A stretch of 64,000 nt of DNA, from assembly GCA_947579665.1 (NCBI GenBank), contig OX388348.1, positions 2,232,001 through 2,296,000 on the forward strand. The letters run 5' to 3'. The translations under genes were made by a program, and so were the position numbers. The notes beneath the pieces were generated by a model that saw only the letters and a program-made list of their open reading frames with translations, was not told the DNA's origin and did no database searches. The DNA is from Sympetrum striolatum. Its lineage: Eukaryota > Arthropoda > Insecta > Odonata > Libellulidae. Positions 23,601 to 33,392 of this stretch are shown one piece after another. How positions within the stretch are numbered: position 1 is the first letter of the stretch; each line of letters begins with the position of its first letter.

Positions 23601-26532
23601 AAAATGAAAGTGAAATAATAATGACATTATTGAAAATATGATTACGATTTATTAATCATGAATATGACTGTATAGAACAATATATAGACAAAGATGATAT
23701 CGGAATAAAATGATTAAAACGTCACAAATATAGCTTAAATTAAGTAAATATAATTTACTTAATTATAACTATCCCTCCATTTTCATACTTCCAATATTGG
23801 AATATTGATATTTAGCAAATTAGATTAGGAATGCCGTTGCAGGATTTTTTTCACACTACGATACGAAGAGAATAATTCACGGAGACCGCATAAACTGTCT
23901 CTACAATTGTCTATTTCATAACCTATTATTCACGGTCCACGCAATAGGCCACGGGCTAGAAAATATCTAATGACGAGCAGATGTAAGACATCTTGTTCTC
24001 AACTGAAATCTACACTACTGTCTCTCCCATTACACACCTCACATATATTTCCTGTTCGACAAACCACAGAAACTTGCTACGAGATCCTCTTCGTGGTTGG
24101 ATGAGGCCCATTATTTGTTAATCTTTTTTTATTTCCTCAAAAGGACTCGTCAAAACAGATATACAAAAAATAGGTTAGCCATGGATGAGTAAATGGAGAC
24201 ATCAAAACAATATTTGACTGATCGATTGACAAGAAAGAGAAGTGAGACTATTTGATATCATTGCATAACTTTTTCAAGTTTTATCTTCTTCCTCGAGTTT
24301 ATATAAGATTATTTAAATAAAAAAGGGACACAGGAGTTTCATATTTCTATATATATTCGTAGTATTTAATTGTGACAGAATTTAAAATGCAGTTCATTTA
24401 TTCGTTCTCGAGATAAAGCTGGAAAAATGTATGATGAAATAATTCTCAATGTTCTTTACGGTGTAATATCGCATATGGATCATTTTTCCATCAAATAATA
24501 GTGAAAGTGACAGTAATATCTCAATAAATTACTTTATATTGGAATATTTGTTAAAACTTACATTCTAACCATTTAAAAACTTTTGTGACTTCAATATAGC
24601 TATAAAAATATTTTAGTTTAAAATCAACATGTTTCTATTTATCTAGCAATGTCTTACAGAGATACTTCGTAAACAACAGACATTTCATCGTTTCGAAAAT
24701 TTTCGAAGAATTCATTGGCAAGCATGTCAATTAGTATGGAGTTAGTCATAATTATATATTTGCTATCTTCTCTGGAAGAATTCCAACGCTAAAGAATCGG
24801 AACGATATTATCGTCTTTTATTTAGCCGGGAATAAGCAATAAATTCCATTTAAGAGAAAAATGTTGATGTAATCCATTATAAATTTAAATCCTCATTGAA
24901 AATAGGAACAGAGGTTTACCTTGTTTGTAACTTAAGTTTGCATAACTGCTTCCCAGCGGAACATTTTATTGCGATCTAGATAAAAGCTTTGACCAGAGAG
25001 ACTAATTGTAGTAAGGCAATGAGAGCAAAATAATTTCCGGCAATGATATCAGTCATACGTAAAGAAGACCGATAAATGTGTTATCTAAATATTAGTAGCC
25101 AATTAACCGATAAGAGAAAGGGAAAGGCATTTTTCTTCCCAACTTCGCAGCTTTCTGCGCCTGAAAACCCAAGAATAAGCAGGAGCATTAAATATAAAAA
25201 TGATTGATACTGGAAGCCAAACATGACGAACCATATTCTCCGTTGATTCTTTTTGCGAAGACGAACCGTTTGGGCGTGGTAGTTCTGTCACTAGCATTTA
25301 TGCCCAGAAAATGGAAGACATGAGTTCGAGTCCCAGACATGTTGATATTTTTCATTTCCGTTCATCCTTGTGATCACAGAATATATTTCTTTCCCGATAC
25401 ACTCAGCACATTACAGCAAAAACTTGACGTTATTTAAAGCAATTTCACCGGAAACGTATGGTTTTACCTTATTATCCTTAAAATCTTGCCGGATTTAAGA
25501 AAACGAGGATTTAAAGGTGCGGGACGAAAGTATTATACCAAAAATAAAGCCAGTGATTGACGCTAAACGATTTCATGATTTTAAACTGCGAACAACTATA
25601 GCTACACAAATTTAAAATGCCTAATCCAGCAAATTCAAACAACTTGCCTTATAAAACTTTTTATATTCTAAAAAGTAAGAAAACGTGATGCAAAATAATT
25701 TTGACCTATTCGAGGGTTTAAGAAATAGCAGCTTCGAACATCGAATTACTTTGTTCGATAGAGCGATCAGCTTTCTCTATTTTATTTCAATCTGAATGAA
25801 ATCTGACAGCATTTCGCTTAAAAAGATCGACAAAAATAATTTTGAAAAGAACGAAATTAAGAAACTTATTACTTTTTTAATAAATTGGAGGAGCATTTTT
25901 CTGGTGTCCCCGGATAATCGGAATTTTCACGAAGTTTTATCTTCAAGAATTAAAAAGTACGTATTTACTTGAAGCGTATAAATCTTTGGATAAAACGTTA
26001 AGACTGTATCAATAAAAATCACTGCAGTGACTTAATATATGCCATTCATCATCGACCGCGAGTACTTCCAAATCTCACAGTGCGGTAAAGGAGCACAAAA
26101 AATCTATGTACGATCTATGATATGCGGCCTGCGCTAAACTGAAAGCCACCCACCAGCAAGTCCAAACCAAAACATTGCTGCGTCTAGGAACTGCATACGC
26201 AAAAGAATAATTAGCGTACAAGACGATCCTAAAGCACCAAGAAGTAGAACTTGAAAAACTATCAAAAACTTCTAATTCCATGTTTTCAGTATCCAGGAAG
26301 AAACTAATTCTTCAATTTTAAATAGATTAACAAGTTAGTTTTCATAATACAGAGAACGAGTATGCATTGCTGTCAGGTCGGGTATATTTCCCTCACAAAC
26401 CTTCAGTTTTGACTCCGTACGCGCGCATGCCACTACTTTCATGCCTCTCTTGACTAATTCTTTGCAAAGTGCGGCTCCGATGCCCATGCTGGCCCCGGTG
26501 ATGAGGGCTACACGACCTGTCCAGCGATCCAT
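8579..26532 (-). CDS. DHRS11: DHRS11-like short-chain dehydrogenase/reductase (whole gene, six coding exons)
   Basis: Six exons (26532-26401, 18968-18800, 17416-17287, 14456-14327, 12791-12627, 8620-8579) join in phase to 768 nt, encoding 255 residues; vertebrate DHRS11 has about 260. It is a classical SDR. The NADP-binding TGASMGIG sits at residues 12-19. NAG is near 91-93, the catalytic Ser in GRSALG near 144, and the catalytic YSLTK near 158-162. SPGYVDTEF follows, with a C-terminal LPTDEDY corresponding to the RPTE tail of DHRS11. The start MDRW matches MERW of the family. Insect members are often called farnesol dehydrogenase because some oxidise farnesol in juvenile-hormone metabolism; vertebrate DHRS11 reduces keto-steroids. 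The substrate here is unknown. No signal peptide or membrane segment is visible, so it should be cytosolic. The gene appears intact. Confidence 0.93.
10477..11732 (+). repeat. Dispersed repeat with tandem ~170-bp units carrying a B-box-like motif (copy 1)
   Basis: It begins TCTATTATATATAGATGCTT at 10477 and ends just after the hairpin GCTTGCAGTATGCAAGC (11701-11717), near ACTCGTA. GGGTTCGATNCC-type motifs occur at 10636, 10812, 10982, 11148, 11317 and 11567. The spacing is 166-176 bases except the last, which holds an 83-bp insertion. Units alternate: 10812 pairs with 11148 and 10982 with 11317, so the real period is about 336 bp made of two halves. Homologous copies lie at 20536-20935 and, inverted, at 63398-64000. 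Conserved start, internal tandem repeats and terminal hairpin resemble Helentron-type non-autonomous elements; the class is not proven. No ORF is present. Confidence 0.75.
11364..11446 (+). mobile_element. 83-bp retroposed-like insertion ending in a TTA microsatellite
   Basis: Comparing the two repeat halves (ATAAGGAATATAAGGGAAAA near 11018, and its interrupted partner here) shows an extra block. It contains the small hairpin GAGACTTTTAAGTCTC, then CTCGCCCAAATAAAGACGAT, then about seven TTA triplets. Short elements with a CTCGCC...AAATAA-type tail and a simple-repeat end are common in insects and are usually truncated retroposon 3' ends. Confidence 0.55.
12627..12791 (-). CDS. DHRS11: DHRS11-like exon 5
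   Basis: The acceptor is TTTTGCAG and the donor CAG|GTAAGA at 12626-12625. It encodes 55 codons starting NVSPGYVDTEFASRAIGIPA. SPG-VDTEF is the loop that closes on the cofactor. LQVEDVVDAVVHTLSTPPRVQ is the penultimate helix and strand. Confidence 0.93.
12792..14326. other. DHRS11-like intron 4
   Basis: AT-rich intron. A Ser/Pro-rich open run on the plus strand at 13273-13545 has no recognisable domain and is probably chance. Nothing else was found. Confidence 0.55.
14327..14456 (-). CDS. DHRS11: DHRS11-like exon 4
   Basis: The acceptor is TAATTTCAG and the donor TCT|GTAAGT at 14326-14325. One base plus 43 codons. It carries the catalytic Ser (completed across the junction) and the active-site pair in HFYSLTKCALKA. 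Confidence 0.93.
14457..17286. other. DHRS11-like intron 3
   Basis: AT-rich intron with one tRNA-like fragment at 17034-17094 and no other recognised feature. Confidence 0.55.
17034..17094 (-). repeat. tRNA-like fragment (decayed tRNA-derived sequence)
   Basis: Read on the minus strand, TGGCTGAATGTT resembles an A box and GGTTCGAAGCC a B box, about 40 bases apart. No convincing acceptor stem or full cloverleaf can be drawn, so it is more likely a tRNA-derived repeat than a gene. Confidence 0.35.
17287..17416 (-). CDS. DHRS11: DHRS11-like exon 3
   Basis: The acceptor is TTGATAG and the donor AAG|GTAAGA at 17286-17285. Phases are 2 bases, 42 codons, 2 bases. It reads GKPNDWRAQLDVNLTGTLHC and ends GVDDGQVILIGR, which aligns with the DVN helix and the strand before the catalytic Ser of DHRS11. 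Confidence 0.92.
17417..18799. other. DHRS11-like intron 2
   Basis: AT-rich intron; nothing recognised. Confidence 0.5.
18800..18968 (-). CDS. DHRS11: DHRS11-like exon 2
   Basis: The acceptor CATTTTCAG ends at 18969 and the donor is CTGG|GTGAAT at 18799-18798. It encodes 56 codons plus one base, with the D-V motif after strand 4 (PFAMDVSKDD) and VDVCVANAGMA. The NNAG motif is ANAG here, a common variant. Confidence 0.93.
20536..20935 (+). repeat. Dispersed B-box-like repeat (copy 2, truncated)
   Basis: It starts TCTATTATATATAGAAGTTT, like copy 1, and shares GACTTGAAAT..TAC, then TGGCCATA.GTGTAACC, and CAGTGTCATGGGTTCGAT. Motifs at 20703 and 20873 are 170 bases apart, the same period as in copy 1. 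Homology fades after about 20935, so the copy keeps the start and one to two units but not the terminal hairpin. Confidence 0.75.
21765..21791. repeat. Perfect 13-bp-arm palindrome
   Basis: CATAGAGTAAGGA and TCCTTACTCTATG flank a single T. I see no factor-binding motif and cannot assign a role. Confidence 0.7.
22184..22268. repeat. Inverted pair of Penelope-like 3' tails
   Basis: The two arms (about 22184-22220 and 22230-22268) are near-identical inverted copies of a sequence containing AAATTTTCTGTGGAAAAGTA. This closely resembles the Penelope-like tail at 2611-2645 (AATAAATCTGTGGAAAAAGT and then CCTTTCCTCATT against GTGTTTTCATT). Both tails point outward. Penelope-like elements commonly occur as inverted partial copies, which may explain the pair. 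Confidence 0.6.
23388..23415. repeat. Perfect 28-bp AT-rich palindrome
   Basis: The two arms TGCTAATTAATATA and TATATTAATTAGCA meet without a loop. It is probably a cruciform-prone low-complexity site. Confidence 0.7.
23467..23494. repeat. Perfect 12-bp-arm hairpin
   Basis: TAAGTCGGCAAT and ATTGCCGACTTA enclose a four-base loop AATC. The arms are GC-richer than the surroundings. Confidence 0.7.
23738..23764. repeat. Perfect 12-bp-arm AT-rich hairpin
   Basis: AATTAAGTAAAT and ATTTACTTAATT enclose a three-base loop. This is the third such structure within 400 bases. Confidence 0.65.
25268..25345 (+). repeat. Weak tRNA-like fragment
   Basis: TGGTAGTTCTGTC is A-box-like and GAGTTCGAGTCCC B-box-like, about 50 bases apart, but no cloverleaf is convincing. 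It is probably a decayed tRNA-derived repeat. Confidence 0.25.
26401..26532 (-). CDS. DHRS11: DHRS11-like exon 1
   Basis: The exon holds 44 codons, from MDRWTGRVALITGASMGIGA to TESKLK. The donor is AAG|GTTTGT at 26400-26399, phase 0. The frame is open upstream to another Met at 26622, but the MDRW start fits the family and the upstream stretch looks like 5' UTR. TGASMGIG is the cofactor-binding glycine motif, and Arg in ACART fits NADP preference. Confidence 0.93.
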
Positions 26533-27000
26533 TGCTTCGCTCTTGAAGAGATCCTTGCACTTACAAATGTAGCGAGAGACTGAATCTCTGGGGCTGCCGC
26601 CTTTCCCAGCAGGTGGCAGCAACAGGAAAAATCACCCGACGCCAAGGTCAAGCGTTTGCAAGGCCGAGGCATTCGGAACAAAACATTAACCCTTCACATC
26701 CTAAAGGGAAATATAAATGGTCAATCTTTCCGCCTTTCATATTTCAACGCAGCAGCGAAATTGTGCATTTTAGAGCAGGAATGTCTCTTACTTAAGAGCG
26801 AAAGGCCAATCTGGCTTTCTTTAACGTTGCAGCGTGGAGCATTAACAACCGTAAAGCTCGATAAATGACAAGCCAAAAGTACTCCCGTAGCTTATATGGG
26901 AGATATCACTTGGTATTATCAATTTATTTATACATAAGTTCGATAAAGGTCTTCGTACGCCCGTAGAGCTGGCGGCTAACTTACTTCAGCAAGTTAATAG
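26533..27000 (-). promoter_or_regulatory. DHRS11-like 5' UTR and promoter region (inferred)
   Basis: This is the flank upstream of the MDRW start. The first 100 bases are more GC-rich than the surroundings, as expected for a 5' UTR. No core promoter element can be placed with confidence. Confidence 0.35.
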
Positions 27001-30000
27001 TATTTTCTCAAGAATCGCTAAGAGCAAGGATTCAATTCAATCATATGAAATATATACATACATATACCAATATGAAATTTGGCGCAAAGAATAATTCCGA
27101 AATGCGACCTCTAGTTTGATTCTTATGTATCAGGTTTCCTTGAATCCAAAAAGAAAAACATATCCCGTTTGGAAAGCACATGTGGTTATTCTGATACAGA
27201 ATACTTCTTCTCCACGACTATCTACTGTCATAATGTGGTTAGCAGGGTGGGTCAACCTTCAACCAAACAAAAACGAATTTGTGGTCTTCTTGCTTCATGT
27301 TTCTCGATTTCAAAGCACAAAAACTGGTCATTTAAAACGTGAAGTAAAAATAATAGCGTTTATTTTACATTGGTTCCTCATCGAAGGATAGTGATAGATG
27401 TATTATGACATAAATAATGAAAATAGGATATACTGTTCCATAGAGTATTCCATTTTTTATTACTCTATAGAATACTCATAGATCTTTTATGGGAAAAATT
27501 AGCAAGTTTGTGATCTGGGTTATTACTGTAAATTATTGTTGTCCAATAACTGCAGACAAAGTATCCATGCAAATCACAACTTTCAACTAAGTAGTAGTTA
27601 GAAAGTTTTTATATAAAATTATCATTAATAGGAATATCAATTACAGTGAGAAGACAGCAGAGACAGTGCCGTATTGACAGGTTAAACCATTTTCTCTCAG
27701 GTTCACTTCAGCAATGGCAGTTTATCGTACAGAATAATTCTCATAAATAAAAGATTTTGGCATTGAATCTAAAACATACAATTCCAACCAAGAAATGATT
27801 GAGATGTTTCGGAGACAAATTTTTTCAGTACATACAAATAATCATTCCATTGGTGATGATAGTACAAGTAGAATCTGTGTAGCTGAACATTTCATTTTAC
27901 ATAAATGTGAGAGTCACATGCTGAATAACAACTCATCTATCAAACAGATATCCACAAGTATCTATGGCATGAAGGCATTAAAGCTTTCAACATCAATGTT
28001 TATCACAGAAAACCCTGGATCATAAAACTAATAACATAAGTTCAGAAATGAAAACTGTTAAATCATTTTGCACAACTGCCTCAAAACAAACTTCATAATA
28101 TGTTAGCTTGCACAACCGACTAAGAGTAACTATAAAAAGCACCAAAAATTTTAATGCCAAATGTTGAAAAGAATGGTTTTCATGTAATGTACAACCTTGA
28201 GTGATAGGATTTAGCATTCATTGGAAATCTCCAAGCAAAATGGTCTAAATTCATGTTTCCCCAACAGTTAAAAAAAATCTCATGCAATATTGAGACAGAA
28301 TGTGCACATTCTATAAAACCAATATTCCTGTATTTATAACAATACAAACCAAATCAAACCTTTGAATGAAAGTTATATATGTAACCATGAAACCAAATCT
28401 GGTATTCATAATTTATCAGTTTTTATCTGATGACACACATTATCCTCAGCACTTCTATCTCATGAATCAAAAGGAGTTATTTGAACCTTTGCCTAGCAAT
28501 CCTCACTAATTAAAACGCCACAATCCGTAAGGAAAGGGTTTAGGTGACTTTGCACATAATTGCCACAATCCATCCTAAATTTCCATCAAATCACTTCCAA
28601 ATAGGAGTCATCCAACATTATCACCTTCTTTCTATAATACTGACTCACAAGAAGCACGGCATCTTCACAATTATCACATTCTTCTTTGCACTGAAAACTT
28701 ATTGTGAACAGTTTCTTTAGAATGGAAGTAGGAAGCTGACTTCCTCTTTTGGAGACAAAATAAAGATTTATAATCCATGTATAAATATGTACATACATAA
28801 ACTACAGGTAAGAAATTAAAGTGGATACATCCACAAGTTTAATGGAAAGGATTGAGGGAAAGGACCCATGATTACATCGTTACCAGAAAATTAAAATTTT
28901 GCCACTTAGAGAACACGAAATGCAGCCAAAGTTAGAGTTTACACCATTATTCAAAGCTGGCATGAATAATGCTAGTTAGGTCACATGTATTGCTTTCTGA
29001 AAATCTCTTTTCTGACTTTATGAAAGTCAAAATATCAAATAACTGTCAGAGAAGTTAATGCAAAAGGATAAAAATTGTGATTCCATACTGCACCGTTAAC
29101 TGTGCTGTAAAGACTGCTTTAAAATAACAAAGTCATACTCATGAAAATACTTGGCGAACCAAATGAGATGCTTTCTTTCTTAATATATACATGGTCAATA
29201 TTTTTTATTACAAAAATAAAACGTTTTACAATTTTCAAATCAAAGACACTATTCTGGAGGACCAGATTAAGTTTGAATCTTCCCACTAAGTATAACTTTC
29301 AAGAGGGAGATGTTGACAAGTGAATTTTTTGAGAATGTTGTTGCTAATAAATAAGATAATAATCAGATTCCAAGCAAAACTCACACAATTCTTTTTAGCC
29401 TTTATGTGAGTTACATATCCGAGATCCAAAATATGAATTTTGAATTGTTCAAAAATCTGAATTTTGACAGCATAATGATGCATAGAAACCAAATGCTTTA
29501 CAGAAGAATAATGAACACCTCATTGCAAAAAAAAATTTGCTCACAGGGGGAAATTTAAAGAATAAATAAAATTGTTAATATCTTCAAGCCATGCTCCTTT
29601 GAGTTGCCAAGCATTTTCAAACAACCTCATATTCTTTGTTTACATATATCATTCATTCTGAGAACTTTGGCTCAAAGGTATTTTTTCAATTACACAGTAT
29701 GGAGAGATAATCAAGACATTAAGGGTATTTTGTCATTGAGAAGATGAACTAAAGATTTTACTAATAAATGAAACATATTCCTGAAATATCGAGTTCAAGA
29801 TATCTTTCTCCAATAAAACAAAAATAATTTTCCATCCAAGGAAGCTACCAACTTGTGTTAAAATAATGTTGAGAATATTAATGCACTCATTTTCAAAATA
29901 TAGCTCTTTTAGGAAGTTTTGTTTTCCTCTACAAACATTCTCATGCTCAAACAAACTATATACACGTTACATATTTCTTTATGATCAAGGGATCAAATTC

Positions 30001-32977
30001 TCTCTGAAGTCTTTAACACACATCTAAACAGGTACGCAATTTCAGAAGTGCAGAGCAGAGTTGATAAATTAGTCAACTTATTGCTTTGCTTAATCACACA
30101 CTTTCCTTTTTGCACCCATACAAGCATTCCTCGATTTCAGTTCAACATTTAACAAAAATCAATTGAGATAAGTATGCTATCTTGACTAGGAATTCCATTA
30201 ACAACAAAAAAAGAAGTTTTCAACAGGCTTAATACCAAGTGCCTGCCAGATGAGTAGATGCACATAGCATGTATAAAGCAGGGGAACAGTATAAATCAGT
30301 CAGAGGGTAAAGAAAAATTATCCTTGGATAAAAAAGTTACACGTACAGATTAAGAATCTGTCAATTTTTTGATAAATCAGTCATTTAAATGCTCTTTGGT
30401 AATAAGATTGAAACATGTTTTTCAATACTATCCTAAGTGCTGGAAAGATAATGTCATGGGCAGTAGCTAATAATTATGCATACAAGCTGGCCATTATTTT
30501 GCTAATATAATTCCCTCATAGCATTGATACTGAATAAACCTACTCATGGAAGAATTAATGCAATAATATTCCAAATGTCATGTTGAACATTACTTTTATA
30601 TCTTAAATTATTTCAGGACTGCCCTCACTTTCATAGCCAGAAGTATGTAGCAATTTAATAACAAAAATTTATTTATCGTATGATTCAGATAAAATATAAA
30701 ATTTACTTGTTTGAACAGGAGTCGTTTTAAAAAAAAAACTTTATTTATACTTGACAAGTTCTAGTGTTGGCAGTGGCTATGATGAGATTATTCGAGCCAA
30801 TTTAGTTAAACAGTTGGAGAGAACATGATTCACATCAACAACTTACTTCTTAATTCACCCTGTATGTGCTCTTTCATAATTCAATCAAGAATAACTTAAG
30901 AATTAAAATAAATATTGAATCTTTCGATTTTCACAAAAGACTGGAAAGATCTTAATTCCACATAGTATTGTAATATTTCATTCTATGGATGGAGCTTTTC
31001 TTGCTAGAATATGGCCAGCCTGTAAACAATGCAAAGTTATTCCAAACATGCTTGGAAAAATCACTGCTCCTGAAATACAATTACAAAATATTATTGCATG
31101 AAAATAAGGAGATGCTTCCAAAATCCACAGTAAGAAACTGCGGTTCATTTTCTATTCCCAATATTTTAACAAATTTTACAAAACTGTTGAAATGTATCAG
31201 AGAGTGTTAAGGAGGAGTGGGAAAATTTTAACAGAGAGGTGTAAAAAGATCATGATAATGGTTACTGTTGATTGTCAATCAATACATGAAAATTACAGTT
31301 TTAAGAACACTGAAAGCATACATTTTATCCTCCTGCAAGCAACAACATTAGGAGATGATTCTCTAGTTATACTGTATACAATGTTTTTGCATCCATTCTC
31401 TGTCACACAAATCCATCAATTGTAAAAAGTACGTTTCAGGTTTCTGGATATGTTGCATATTACAAATTCTGCCCCATGAGTTTATCATCCCAGCTTCCAA
31501 GAATCTTCTTTCTTTCAAGTGACAAGGTATCATTTTTGAATATATAGAAAGTGTGAAATGAATATCCTAACAATCAGGATATTTTTTGTCATAGAAAATC
31601 CATGTAATCTCAATTCGTGAAATCATCTACAGTAAAGTCATTGAATATTCATTTTGCTCCAATACTAGAGCAGTGCAGCATTAAAAAAATCATTTTAACT
31701 CATGAATTTCAAATAGAACATAGATAGATGCCTCAGGAAAAAAATGTTAATCTGTTATACAAAGAAATGATGTTGAAGTAGGTTACTTGTGTGTTTATTC
31801 CAAATCTAAGGACTACAAAAATGACAACCATTAATGTAAATAGAAAGAAGGTCACTTGTAATTAAAAGGTATTGAAAAAGAGGTGAGTTATCATAATAGT
31901 TATCAGAAATTTTAAATTTAAATGTTAAATAGATTTTCAACAATGACCAAAACTGAGAAATATTGCTATAAATTACAGTGACTTTTCTTTAAAACAGCAT
32001 ATGCGATGCCTAGTCATGAAGACTAAACAATGTATTATATCATGCCATTAGTTAAAAATATTCATATATTTTAAGCTTTTTGTCATTCTGTCATATCTTA
32101 TGAACAAAATACACATGCATTTGGATAATTTTGTTAATATTTATGGATGAATATCTTATAATAAAATAAGGCAACAGCATTTCCAGAAGTGTTTCTCATG
32201 TTCAAACAAAGATATCTTGTATATCAAATTGACCAGGTTTAGCTGTCGATAAATGGTTAATACTGCACCTTGATGAACAAACAATGACACTGTACAAATA
32301 AATGCCTTAACAAGAGATGATTGCACTTTCTTTCCCAGGAAGGGATGGTCACAAAGAAGATATTAATTTATTTGCCTCACAGTAAGACATTTAAGTACCA
32401 ATGAATTGGGCAAATGAAGGAGGATGATTTCCAAATAATCAACAGATGACTAAATTTGGCTAGTTTCACTGCAATCAGCATTGTAGCTTACAAAGAGCAA
32501 TCAGTGAGATTATAACATTAAAATTTCGAAAAGGGTAAGTAGGAAACAGCATCTGATATCAAAAGCTATCCTTTGCGTTACTCTTTAAAGAGACTGAAAT
32601 AAACTCACTGAATTATGCCAAATAAAGAGTTTAAAAATTATAATTATTGTTTCCAAGAGTAAAACTGCCAATTATCAGAAGCCTCTTTTCACAGCAGTGC
32701 GCCCAATCAAAACATTGGTAAGCAATCATTTTTTTAAAGTCTGACCATCTCCAAATCAAAAAGCACATCCTTCCAAAACTATTAAACTTCCTTAGCTTCC
32801 CCAAAAATATCCAAAACACCATCACTAATCTATCTTAAAGAGCACCGCAAGCATATAATTTACAAAATTTTTACAAGGAATGAAAAAATGTCAGAGACAA
32901 CAGCCAATTAGAGATATCATCAATTTGCAACAACCAAAAATATCCAAATTGAAAAATTTGTTTCCATATAAAATGTC
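27001..32977. other. Spacer between the DHRS11-like gene and Cbl, probably including a long Cbl 3' UTR
   Basis: Downstream of the Cbl stop (32980-32978), nearly 6 kb are AT-rich without repeats or recognisable exons. Cbl genes in other animals have long 3' UTRs, so part of this is probably transcribed on the minus strand. A minus-strand AATAAA near 27455 is one of several possible polyadenylation signals. The short open runs here have no recognised domain. Confidence 0.35.
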
Positions 32978-33392
32978 TCAGGCAGTCCTCTTTGTGGCGA
33001 ACTCATGTAAGATGTCCCACGCCATTCCAACATTGTTCCGCGTGATTCCCAGCGCCCTGATGACTTCTTCTTGGGCATAGCCTTCAGATGTGAGCCTAGC
33101 TATGTATTCCATGTTAAGGTTTTCATACGGTGGGATGGAAGAGGATGAATTCACATCGTCTTCATCTAAAACCTTATCTCCTCCATTACAATTAGGACGT
33201 AGGGAAGACTCCCCTTCCCTATGAGGTGTGACATCAAGTGGCCTCACATCTGCACTACCTTCCTCCCTACTGCCTTCGGTTTTCCAATGATGGGCTCTTG
33301 CATCCTTTTCTACGCTTCCTCTTGAGGTTCCTCCTGGATCTGTTCTCTGGCTCAAGTCCACTACCAGCATGGTCACATGCTTTGGAATTCCC
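32978..33392 (-). CDS. Cbl: Cbl last exon: UBA domain and stop
   Basis: With the acceptor at 33394-33393 the frame continues as [19 protein letters not shown], an acidic/Ser-rich linker, IPPYENLN, then the UBA domain [20 protein letters not shown] and [19 protein letters not shown], ending KRTA and TGA at 32980-32978. The helix-1 GY motif (SEGYAQEE, in place of MGF) is the Cbl-type UBA form. UBA domains of Cbl proteins bind ubiquitin and/or dimerise. YENL is a second pY-x-N motif. Confidence 0.9.

Larger units (their letters stand above)
18969..26400. other. DHRS11-like intron 1
   Basis: This is the longest intron of the gene. It contains the repeat copy at 20536-20935, the Penelope-tail inverted repeat at 22184-22268 and several palindromes between 21765 and 23764. 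The remainder is AT-rich without a recognised gene. A more GC-rich patch at 26050-26260 has an open minus-strand run with no known domain. Confidence 0.5.

Noticed and set aside
28586..28798. Minus-strand run in the probable Cbl 3' UTR
   Set aside because: No domain and no splice signals; chance open frame.
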